Shown one piece after another: positions 45,788 through 52,068 of a stretch of DNA of 64,000 bases. The notes beneath the pieces are model-generated. The model did no database searches, had not been told where the DNA came from, and saw only the letters and a program-made list of their open reading frames with translations. Source of the DNA: Vibrio panuliri (GTDB lineage Bacteria > Pseudomonadota > Gammaproteobacteria > Enterobacterales > Vibrionaceae); the NCBI RefSeq assembly GCF_009938205.1, contig NZ_AP019654.1, forward strand, positions 1,798,001 to 1,862,000, read 5' to 3'. The first letter of the stretch is position 1, and every line of letters starts with the position of its first letter. The position numbers were made by a program, and so were the translations under genes.

Positions 45788-46041
45788 GCTAACTAGCGTA
45801 TGAGATGAGTCCTCACCCGAACAATTGCCGCATTTAAGTAGTACACATTGGCACTGGAGGAGCTATGGCTGATTATTTTTATTTCTAGAGGACTTAGCTA
45901 AAAACCACTTCAGCATCTATACCGTTGACCAACATGACAACACGAAATAGATAACTTTGTTGTTCGACGAGCATTGGCTGCTCTCGCAGCCAACAGGACG
46001 TTATTGCCTATTGATCGACAATAAGAGCATATGTGTTATGT
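45788..46041 (+). repeat. Cassette separator 3: deleted IS110-type remnant in an attC-like site
   Basis: The unit runs from GCTAACTAGCG-like sequence to GTTATGT (46035-46041). The transposase start is mutated (ATGGCTGATTAT, early TAG) and the middle from codon about 30 is deleted, joining directly to AAATAGATAACTTTG. The hairpin TTGGCTGC-TCTC-GCAGCCAA at 45975-45994 keeps its stem while the loop has changed. The stop codon of the DUF1643 gene lies in the final core. Confidence 0.7.
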
Positions 46042-46572
46042 AACTGACTCAAAGACAAACTGATAGTCTTTATTTACCCAGTTCTTGCCTAGAATACGCA
46101 AATGCTTGGGATAATTTCCTTTTTCATCATACCAACAAGAAATACGCTTCCCATTAGCACTTTCTTTAAGAACAGACTCAAACCTCTTCTTCGCTTGGCT
46201 ATATTTCTTATGTTCAGTGCCCCACGCAATGAACACCTCATTGGCTAGTTCAAGTTCACGCTGAAACACCTTTATGTTTTCTGAAAGCCCTAAATCGTAC
46301 TTCCCAACTAAATCCTTGGGCTCTGTCGCTCTGTAGGGAAACAGATTCACGACTGTCACAGCATCAAAATTAGCATCCACGCAATAGTTAACTACATTGG
46401 AGAAAGTATTATCCATTCGGACTATATCTGCTTTACTTGGGTTCAATAGTATAAACAAAGCTTTCTTTTCACCGTTTCCCCAAACTTTTTTAAGAGAAAA
46501 ACGTAAGCTTTGCTCGGTGTCGTTTGAGAATTCAGCAGACACCTCGATTGTTCTATTAACTTGTATTACCAA
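46036..46572 (-). CDS. DUF1643 family protein, cassette gene
   Basis: A 178-residue protein of the DUF1643 family, with the conserved segments KKALFILLNPSKADIVRMDN, VVNLFPYRATEPKDL and VFIAWGTEHKK. Function unknown; members often occur in mobile regions. The likely start is TTG at 46572, eight bases after GGAG. Its TAA stop lies within the GTTATGT core of separator 3, and its start is 20 bases from the attC site at 46592, so the cassette is tightly packed. Confidence 0.8.
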   Translation of the reverse strand: MVIQVNRTIEVSAEFSNDTEQSLRFSLKKVWGNGEKKALFILLNPSKADIVRMDNTFSNVVNYCVDANFDAVTVVNLFPYRATEPKDLVGKYDLGLSENIKVFQRELELANEVFIAWGTEHKKYSQAKKRFESVLKESANGKRISCWYDEKGNYPKHLRILGKNWVNKDYQFVFESVT

Positions 46573-46591
46573 TGTTACAACTCCATTTGTG

Positions 46592-46721
46592 ACATAACGC
46601 GCTTACTTAAGTGGCTAGCAACGCACCACCATACGACTTGAATAAATCACCGTAAACACTGTATCAAACTAAAGCTAAAACTACCGAGCATTGGTAGTCT
46701 ATCTTGAGCAGTTTGTTATTA
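46592..46721 (-). other. attC-like recombination site without IS remnant
   Basis: A 130-base site from ACATAAC to GTTATTA. The outer arms pair imperfectly: ATAACgcgCTtaCTtAAG against the complement of CTTGAGcaGtttGTTAT, with unpaired bases, and an inner hairpin CTACC...GGTAG is at 46681-46697. It lies four bases after the 72-residue gene's stop (minus strand), the expected place for attC. It shows what the other separators may have been before the IS remnant. Confidence 0.65.
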
Positions 46722-46726
46722 TATTT

Positions 46727-46945
46727 TTAATCGGTACGCTCAGGGTCTCTGTATTCTCCGTGTGTCTTACTAGCCGCCCCTACCTTGTTTTCGGCTACTA
46801 GCTTTTGAATAACTTTTTGGAAATCGACATCAGGGTATTTTTCTGACCATAGACTTTGAACTAGTTTTATATTGAACAAGCCAAAATCAAGGTTATCTAA
46901 AATGATATCTTCAAGTTCTTCTGCAAATGCTTCTATATTTTCCAT
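46727..46945 (-). CDS. Small cassette protein, 72 residues, unknown
   Basis: A 72-residue acidic protein with the ordered pattern of a small helical domain (MENIEAFAEELEDIILDNLD, then LVQSLWSEKYPDVDFQKVIQKLV). The C-terminus resembles the start of a wing (VGAASKTHGEYRDPERTD), so a winged-helix-like fold is possible but not established. Its stop is five bases from attC 46592-46721 and its start 15 bases from separator 4. AAGGATG lies before the ATG. No family recognised. Confidence 0.6.
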   Translation of the reverse strand: MENIEAFAEELEDIILDNLDFGLFNIKLVQSLWSEKYPDVDFQKVIQKLVAENKVGAASKTHGEYRDPERTD

Positions 46946-46960
46946 ATTTCATCCTTATAT

Positions 46961-47348
46961 ACATAACGAATGACATGGGTTTCCTCTCCAGAGGAACTAC
47001 CACACTTAAGTGATACACATTAGCACCGGAGGAAACATGTCTGATTACTCTTATTTTTACGGGATTGATTTAGCTAAAAACCACTTCAGCATTCATGCTG
47101 TTGACCAGCACGGCAAAGTTTTACTTCATAAATCAGTCATTCGCTCTAAACTACTGACTACAATAGCAAATATGTCACCTATGCGAATAGGGGGCGAAGC
47201 GCGTGGTGGTGCACATTATTGGGCAAGCTTAATGACCAAAATGACAAAGCGAAGTAGATAACTTTGTTGTTCGAAGAGAATTGGTTGCTAAAGCAGCCAA
47301 CAGGACCTTATTGTCTATTTACTGGCAGAAGGCTCATATGTGTTAGGC
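46961..47348 (+). repeat. Cassette separator 4: IS110-type remnant with canonical core site
   Basis: A 388-base unit from ACATAAC to GTTAGGC (47342-47348), the exact consensus core of attC sites. It contains the left arm, the longest open transposase fragment (47037-47261) and the right end with hairpin TTGGTTGC-TAAA-GCAGCCAA (47281-47300), where one pair is G:U and the loop differs. The stop of the downstream-strand gene lies in the core. Confidence 0.8.
47037..47261 (+). pseudogene. IS110-family transposase fragment (N-terminal 74 residues)
   Basis: The frame begins MSDYSYFYGIDLAKNHFSIH, the RuvC-like start of IS110/IS1111 transposases (about 320-340 residues when whole), and continues to GAHYWASLMTKMTKRSR before a stop. 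GGAGG precedes the ATG. Only the first DEDD-type motif (GIDLAK) is kept, so the fragment cannot be an active recombinase. The same fragment recurs at 48310, 49570 and, more damaged, at 44872. Confidence 0.8.
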
Positions 47349-48215
47349 TAATTTTTCACGAGCATCACTAAACTTTTTAAGAACCGTGCCATCCGAGTAA
47401 CCAGTGTCTAAGAAACCTTGATTGTTTAGCTGAAACCATAAAGATAACGCAGCATCTAGACCGAACTTGTTTTCTTCTGGGTCAACATTTTTCAGATACA
47501 CTTCTGGAACTTCAGCTAGATCTTCCGCATACCATCGAACACCATTAGGAAAATGGATTCTGTCTTGACCAAAGTCTAGTAGAGACTCCCCACTCGCATA
47601 ACGGCTGACCGTTGATGCATCTAGATATAGCCCTCGAACATAAACCTGACTTTTCCAGCACATCGCAACACATGCAGCTATATAACCACGTGACTTCCAA
47701 TAGGAAAATACCCAGCCACTACAAAGGTAGTAACGAAAGTAAGGCTTATTATTAATATGACCTAAAGTCTCTTGCAGAATGAGAACTGACTCTGTTCCTC
47801 GGTCGACTTTATCGACAGTGAGTAATACTCCATCAAGATTCTCACTTCCACATCTTGCCACTAGTCCAGAAAGAAAATCACTAAATTTCTGCGGGTACTT
47901 ATAAAAGTTATAGGTTGAGTAAACCTCTTCTGATGAGCCATCTAACCAGTCTCGGTTTATGCCGAAGAGATTACATGCAGAAGACAGAATTTCGTTATTT
48001 AACTTTTCAAGAAGACGTTCGTCACTACTAACATCATGGAGTGTTAAACCATGCCCGATGACATTAGGAATTTGATTTCTATGGACCCCATGAGCTTCAA
48101 AAACACTAACTAGACGAGTAGATAAAAGTTCCTGAGGTGTTTTGTCACTCTTTTTGAAACGCTTAATAGCCCTTTCCACTAAGGATACAAATGACTCAAT
48201 TTCTCCGAATATCAA
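47343..48215 (-). CDS. Cassette protein with possible XRE-like N-terminus, unknown
   Basis: A 290-residue protein I cannot assign. Residues about 25-90 (ELLSTRLVSVFEAHGVHRNQ, HDVSSDERLLEKLNNEIL, LFGINRDWLDGSSEEVY) resemble the helix arrangement of XRE-type regulators, where the last part often reads IPxxWLxGxxE. The remaining 200 residues are mixed, with FRYYLCSGWVFSYWKSRGY and the repeated aromatic pattern of a folded enzyme-like or sensor domain. No signal peptide. It is in a cassette: stop in the core of separator 4, start 18 bases from separator 5. Confidence 0.6.
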   Translation of the reverse strand: MIFGEIESFVSLVERAIKRFKKSDKTPQELLSTRLVSVFEAHGVHRNQIPNVIGHGLTLHDVSSDERLLEKLNNEILSSACNLFGINRDWLDGSSEEVYSTYNFYKYPQKFSDFLSGLVARCGSENLDGVLLTVDKVDRGTESVLILQETLGHINNKPYFRYYLCSGWVFSYWKSRGYIAACVAMCWKSQVYVRGLYLDASTVSRYASGESLLDFGQDRIHFPNGVRWYAEDLAEVPEVYLKNVDPEENKFGLDAALSLWFQLNNQGFLDTGYSDGTVLKKFSDAREKLA

Positions 48216-48233
48216 CTGAACTTCTCCTTAATA

Positions 48234-48622
48234 GCCGAACGAATGACATAGATTCCCCCTCCCGATGCTCTGCCACACTGAAGTGGTACATATTGGCACC
48301 GGAGGCTACATGTCTGATTACTCTTATTTTTGCGGGATTGATTTAGCGAAAAACCACTTCAGTATTTATGCTGTTGAACAGCATTCTAAAGTCTTACTTC
48401 ATAAATCAGTCACTCGCTCTAACCTACTGACTACAATACCAAATATGCCACCTATATGAATAGCTATCAAAGCATGAGGCGATGCAGATTATTAAGCAAT
48501 GCTTAATGACCGAAATGACAAAGCGAAGTAGATAACTTTGTTGTTCGAAGAGCATTGGCTGCTCGCGCAGCCAACAGGATATTATTGCCTATTGACAGGC
48601 AGAAGGCTCATATGTGTTATGC
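48234..48622 (+). repeat. Cassette separator 5: IS110-type remnant in an attC-like site
   Basis: A 389-base unit from GCCGAAC to GTTATGC (48616-48622). It has the same left arm, transposase start (ATG 48310) and right-end hairpin (48555-48574, perfect eight-base stem). Its GCAATGCTTAATG joint matches the downstream joint of copy 6, suggesting both descend from a longer version. Confidence 0.78.
48310..48459 (+). pseudogene. IS110-family transposase fragment (49 residues)
   Basis: The frame gives MSDYSYFCGIDLAKNHFSIY and stops at TGA after NMPPI, where other copies continue MRIG. It is the same RuvC-like start as at 47037 and 49570, broken earlier. Not functional alone. Confidence 0.75.
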
Positions 48623-48633
48623 AGATTATCACA

Positions 48634-49482
48634 CTACTTTTTAGCGTCATTAAAAATCTCTTCCCACGGCATTCTCCCTAAACGAATGAAATCGATCGCC
48701 GAATATAAATGTACAAGTCCAACAGCCAACGCTAGTGATGGCTTGTTTATTAAAAAATAGTTGTTCTCGGCATTAGGTAAGACAAAATTCGTACAACTAA
48801 CTCCTGTAGGTATGGAAATCGCCGTTGACAAGTAGTGATTGGAACCAACTACAATTCCCTCTGGATAGTATTCATCCATTGGTTTATCGGAAAAATAGGC
48901 TCTCAACTTTTCACTTATTAACTCGTCGGAATTTGTGCGCTCGCGACCAACATAAACACCATTACTTAAAATCATCGTAAACACTGGATTTCTAGCTGGA
49001 TAAATATGGTCGGGGATTACCTTTGGAGAGGCATAGCTATGATATGTGTCATTTTGAGATAAGCCGTATTTCTCCCTACTCAGAATCAACTTCTTAACTT
49101 TACTTAACTGTTCCAACGCCTTTGTTAAACTTGAATTATCATCATTATCGATGTGTAAAGAGTGCTTTGCTTCAAAATAAGCATACACAGCTTCTATAGG
49201 AATTTTCTCTTTTTTGGAAAAGTTTCCCTTTAAAGCTCTTAGTGTAGGGAAGTTGTGTTGGTCAAAAACTATTATGTCATCCCCTTCGCGCTGACCGTTC
49301 TTATCAACAACAAATCCTCTGCAGATACCATACTTATCAGGTAAGAATTCTCTAAGAAGCTCACAAATAGCAAGCTCAAATTCCGGGCCACAATCAAAGT
49401 TATATACCGCCTGAATATCATTCAGTTTCGCTTCAATTTTTTTGGATAAAGTTACGATGAAATCATCATATAAATATGTCAT
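48634..49482 (-). CDS. DUF6602-like protein with a PD-(D/E)xK-type motif, cassette gene
   Basis: A 282-residue protein. Residues about 35-115 fit the DUF6602 pattern: ELAICELLREFLPDKYGICRGFVVD, GDDIIVFD and, after a spacer, VYAYFEAKHSL, which reads as a D...ExK site of the restriction-endonuclease fold. A nuclease or nucleic-acid-binding role, possibly in phage defence, is inference. I start at ATG 49482, which has AGAGG upstream; a longer frame would run into the separator. Its start is 11 bases from separator 6 and its stop 11 bases from separator 5. Confidence 0.7.
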   Translation of the reverse strand: MTYLYDDFIVTLSKKIEAKLNDIQAVYNFDCGPEFELAICELLREFLPDKYGICRGFVVDKNGQREGDDIIVFDQHNFPTLRALKGNFSKKEKIPIEAVYAYFEAKHSLHIDNDDNSSLTKALEQLSKVKKLILSREKYGLSQNDTYHSYASPKVIPDHIYPARNPVFTMILSNGVYVGRERTNSDELISEKLRAYFSDKPMDEYYPEGIVVGSNHYLSTAISIPTGVSCTNFVLPNAENNYFLINKPSLALAVGLVHLYSAIDFIRLGRMPWEEIFNDAKK

Positions 49483-49493
49483 TAGACCTCTCT

Positions 49494-50167
49494 GCATAAC
49501 GAATGACATGGATTCCCCGTCCCGAGGAACTGCCACACTTAAGTGGTATACATTTGCACTGGAGGCACCATGTCTGATTATTCTTATTTTTGCGGGATTG
49601 ATTTAGCTAAAAACCACTTCAGCATTCATGCTGTTGACCAGCACGGCAAAGTTTTACTTCATAAATCAGTCACTCGCTCTAAACTACTGACTACAATAGC
49701 AAATATGCCACCTATGCGAATAGGTGTCGATGCGTGTAGTGGTGCACATTATTGAGCAAGAACATTATGCTAGAGCGAAATAGCTCGATAAGACCAGCGA
49801 TGTAATTTAATCCAAGCCCGCTTGCTTTGATTAGCCGCTTCATTGGTGCGCATCCATAACAACGAACAGCAAAGTTGCTTACACCTCGGCTGAACCCGAA
49901 GATAACTGGAAAACAACTGTTTAACCATTTTTTCGAATAGCGCCTACTAAGGTTAACCGATTGATGTCTAGTGACCCTATGACAAATCATAGGCAGCGGC
50001 GAGACCGCAATAAGAGATCCTCAATATGTGTTTGTCGTAAGCAATGCTTAATGACCGAAATGACAAAGCAAAGTAGATAACTTTGTTGTTCGAAGAGCAT
50101 TGGCTGCTCGCGCAGCCAACAGGATGTTATTGCCTATTGACAGGCAGAAGGCTCATATGTGTTATAC
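49494..50167 (+). repeat. Cassette separator 6: longest IS110-type remnant, with extra 285 bases
   Basis: The unit runs from GCATAAC to GTTATAC. It has the standard left arm, transposase fragment (49570-49755) and right-end hairpin (50100-50119), but between ATTATTGAGCAAG and GCAATGCTTAATG it holds about 285 bases (49757-50040) absent from the others. The extra piece includes GAGACCGCAATAAGAG and may be part of the lost 3' end of the original IS, or an independent insertion. Confidence 0.75.
49570..49755 (+). pseudogene. IS110-family transposase fragment (61 residues)
   Basis: The frame MSDYSYFCGIDLAKNHFSIH... continues through MRIGVDACSGAHY and stops at TGA where copy 4 has TGG. GIDLAK and the VDACSGAHY block correspond to the first two conserved blocks of IS110 transposases. 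It is the best-preserved consensus of the family in this window. Confidence 0.78.
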
Positions 50168-50173
50168 AAATTT

Positions 50174-50965
50174 TTACCGCTTTCCTTGCTTCCCTTGTTT
50201 TCGTATCCTAGCGGAATGGACAGCTTTTTGGGTACGTAACTCTTTATTTCGCGCATCTAATGCTTCTGGTAAATCTTTAAGGTAATTTTCGTGTCTTTTG
50301 ACCATCCCATTAAATAAGTTTGCTCTAAATCCTGAGATACCAAGCTGTCCTTTTCTAAGGAAAAATAATTGTTGGTGACAATGCATGAAGAGACAGAATG
50401 ACAAGCTTAAAAATGTAACCTGATACCAAATAGACTTGATAGTACTGTACTCTCCAGAGGAGGTCTTAATCAACGTATAAACTAAAAAACCTAGAGTAAA
50501 GAATACTATGCCTGAATAGAAGAATAATGGTGTTTTTCTTAGTGGTTTACCCGCTATTTTCACTGAAAATAGTTGAAATATTGCATATAAAGAGCTGAGT
50601 AAAAACGGTAATGCTACAGCACCAACATCAACACTTGTAAACGAATACGAAGAACTATCAAACCAATATACAAAGGAGAGGAAAACCGCAGATAAAACAG
50701 TCACAACCAAATCTTTTTGAAGAGAACCCGCCTGTTCTTTTAGTAACTTATTTTCGAGACCAAGTCGATTTCGAACATAATCTACCACTTCAATATATGC
50801 ATTAACCCAGAATGCAACAGCAAACCCTAAAATATACGTAACCTTTAAACTCTCAAGAAACTGAAACCGGAAAAAAGGCTCTATTGGATTCATTTTTAGG
50901 GCAAAACAGGTAAATACTGCCGTACAAACAATCAATATAATTACCATAGCTTTGTGAAAAATCAT
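50174..50965 (-). CDS. Cassette-borne multi-span membrane protein, unknown
   Basis: A 263-residue protein with about six hydrophobic helices (near 7-24, 40-57, 88-106, 115-135, 145-165 and 178-200) and a basic C-terminal tail (KNLPEALDARNKELRTQ-like, ending RIRKQGKQGKR). I recognise no family. It may be a small membrane effector or sensor. Stop six bases from separator 6, start 21 bases from the attC site at 50987. No clear promoter, so expression may depend on read-through. Confidence 0.65.
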   Translation of the reverse strand: MIFHKAMVIILIVCTAVFTCFALKMNPIEPFFRFQFLESLKVTYILGFAVAFWVNAYIEVVDYVRNRLGLENKLLKEQAGSLQKDLVVTVLSAVFLSFVYWFDSSSYSFTSVDVGAVALPFLLSSLYAIFQLFSVKIAGKPLRKTPLFFYSGIVFFTLGFLVYTLIKTSSGEYSTIKSIWYQVTFLSLSFCLFMHCHQQLFFLRKGQLGISGFRANLFNGMVKRHENYLKDLPEALDARNKELRTQKAVHSARIRKQGKQGKR

Positions 50966-50986
50966 AATTGTAGTTTCTCTATTTTG

Positions 50987-51110
50987 TATAACGTCGGCTT
51001 AAGGGGCTAAAAACACAAGCTTCATGTGAGATAGCCACCTTAAGCTCCAAAACCTGAATAGACTAAAAAATGATCCAGTGTTTTTAGTCCCCTTGAAGCC
51101 CTTGTTATGC
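50987..51110 (-). other. attC recombination site (intact, VCR-like)
   Basis: A 124-base site from GTATAAC to GTTATGC. The arms GGCTTAAGGGGCTAAAAACAC (50998-51017 approx.) and GTGTTTTTAGTCCCCTTGAA (51078-51097) are complementary apart from two bases present in only one arm, the extrahelical bases that set attC strand choice. It lies eight bases after the stop of the acetyltransferase gene on the minus strand, as expected. Confidence 0.85.
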
Positions 51111-51118
51111 ACTACCAA

Positions 51119-51631
51119 CTAAGTGGGAGTAATTGCAAATTGCCCATCAGGAGTCTTGTTGATTTCAATGGCTCTTCCAGACCAAAAATAATCACAGTAC
51201 TTTTTCCCGAACTGATTGGGAATTAGTTCACCAGTGGTTTTAAACGAATGTTTAATGTAGAAATCATGAAGGCGGCTTACATCATTTTCTTCAACCGCCA
51301 CCTGAACTACTCCAGAGGAACCAACCATATTCTGAACTTGCTGGATTAGATGATTACCGTAACCTTGCTTTCTGAATTCAGGGTATACGTAAAGCACAGA
51401 GAGCACAAAAAGTCTCGTTTGAGCATTAGCATTGAATGCAGCCAAATACTTTGGTGTATTGCGGAAATCTTGGTTTACGATGTAAGAGTTAACCGATGCT
51501 CTTGGGTCGATAAGTAAATTAGGCAGTATATCGCTGATAGTTTCTTCGTAGGCTTGGAAAACCTTTTTCAGGGAGCGAGGCTCCTCACTAAACCAATCTC
51601 TAACCTCATGATTCTGTATCAACATATCCAC
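51119..51631 (-). CDS. GNAT-family N-acetyltransferase, first cassette
   Basis: A 170-residue acetyltransferase. The acetyl-CoA segment is VLSVLYVYPEFRKQGYGNHL (about residues 77-96), followed by VQVAVEENDVSRLHDFYIKH and FKTTGELIPN. Substrate unknown; cassette acetyltransferases range from antibiotic to polyamine modifiers. It starts with GTG at 51631 (AAGGAGG eight bases before), with ATG two codons later as an alternative. A GCATAAC core (51648) is 16 bases upstream and attC follows the stop, so it is a complete cassette at the array's 5' end. Confidence 0.85.
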   Translation of the reverse strand: MDMLIQNHEVRDWFSEEPRSLKKVFQAYEETISDILPNLLIDPRASVNSYIVNQDFRNTPKYLAAFNANAQTRLFVLSVLYVYPEFRKQGYGNHLIQQVQNMVGSSGVVQVAVEENDVSRLHDFYIKHSFKTTGELIPNQFGKKYCDYFWSGRAIEINKTPDGQFAITPT

Positions 51632-51647
51632 GGCTCAACCTCCTTGT

Positions 51648-51654
51648 GCATAAC
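51648..51654 (-). other. Right boundary core site of the cassette array
   Basis: GTTATGC on the minus strand, immediately before the first cassette's AAGGAGG. Beyond it (51655 onward) no second attC arm and no integrase gene is present, so the array ends or was cut here. Confidence 0.55.
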
Positions 51655-51789
51655 ATTGTATTAGACTGAACTCTTACTAAAGCACTTCAGCCCGCACTAT
51701 TTTCTTGTTCAATTTTCTCGCACAACCCCAAAATAATCAACAAGTTGCATTTCATCGAGCTTTACTTTGTGACAGTTACCTCTAGACAA

Positions 51790-51823
51790 AAGCGAGAACC
51801 TAGAACTTTTAGCGTTCTCGCTT
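51790..51823. repeat. Stem-loop in the 51655-52068 gap
   Basis: A perfect ten-base stem AAGCGAGAAC / GTTCTCGCTT with a 14-base loop. No clear T run follows, so it is listed only as a structure. The gap 51655-52068 has no gene I can see; it holds this hairpin and the palindrome at 51987. Confidence 0.55.
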
Positions 51824-51986
51824 GCACAGCTGAACTAACACAAATGGCTTATATTTCATAATGTTAGAAACCATAACGCGGACAAGGCAGAGAATTTGAT
51901 TCTTACTAATGTCCTTCTGGGTTGGGCTTTGCTTATATAGGTTTTCGCGAAACGCGACTTTGCCGCATGCTATTGAGCAAAGCGAG

Positions 51987-52006
51987 ATTCCCGCCTTCGC
52001 GGGAAT
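51987..52006. repeat. REP-like palindrome
   Basis: ATTCCCGC-CTTC-GCGGGAAT followed by GACAGTG is a short palindromic unit of the type scattered in many gammaproteobacterial genomes. It lies 63 bases after the ABC-F stop and could also limit mRNA decay. Confidence 0.55.
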
Positions 52007-52068
52007 GACAGTGTTGGTGCGGGAATCACAACATTGGGGTGAGATATTGGGCTTATCACTTAGATTGC

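Noticed and set aside
49712..49990. A 92-codon minus-strand frame in separator 6
   Set aside because: It spans the boundary between the IS remnant and the copy-specific segment, so it is a chance frame.
43848..50167. The repeated separators as a CRISPR array or tandem repeat
   Set aside because: Units are 180-670 bases, diverged, and separated by whole genes; there are no short regular spacers or cas genes.
43848..50167. The region as nested composite transposons
   Set aside because: All IS remnants are deleted in the transposase and lie in one orientation at the same attC-like position; no flanking target duplications were seen.
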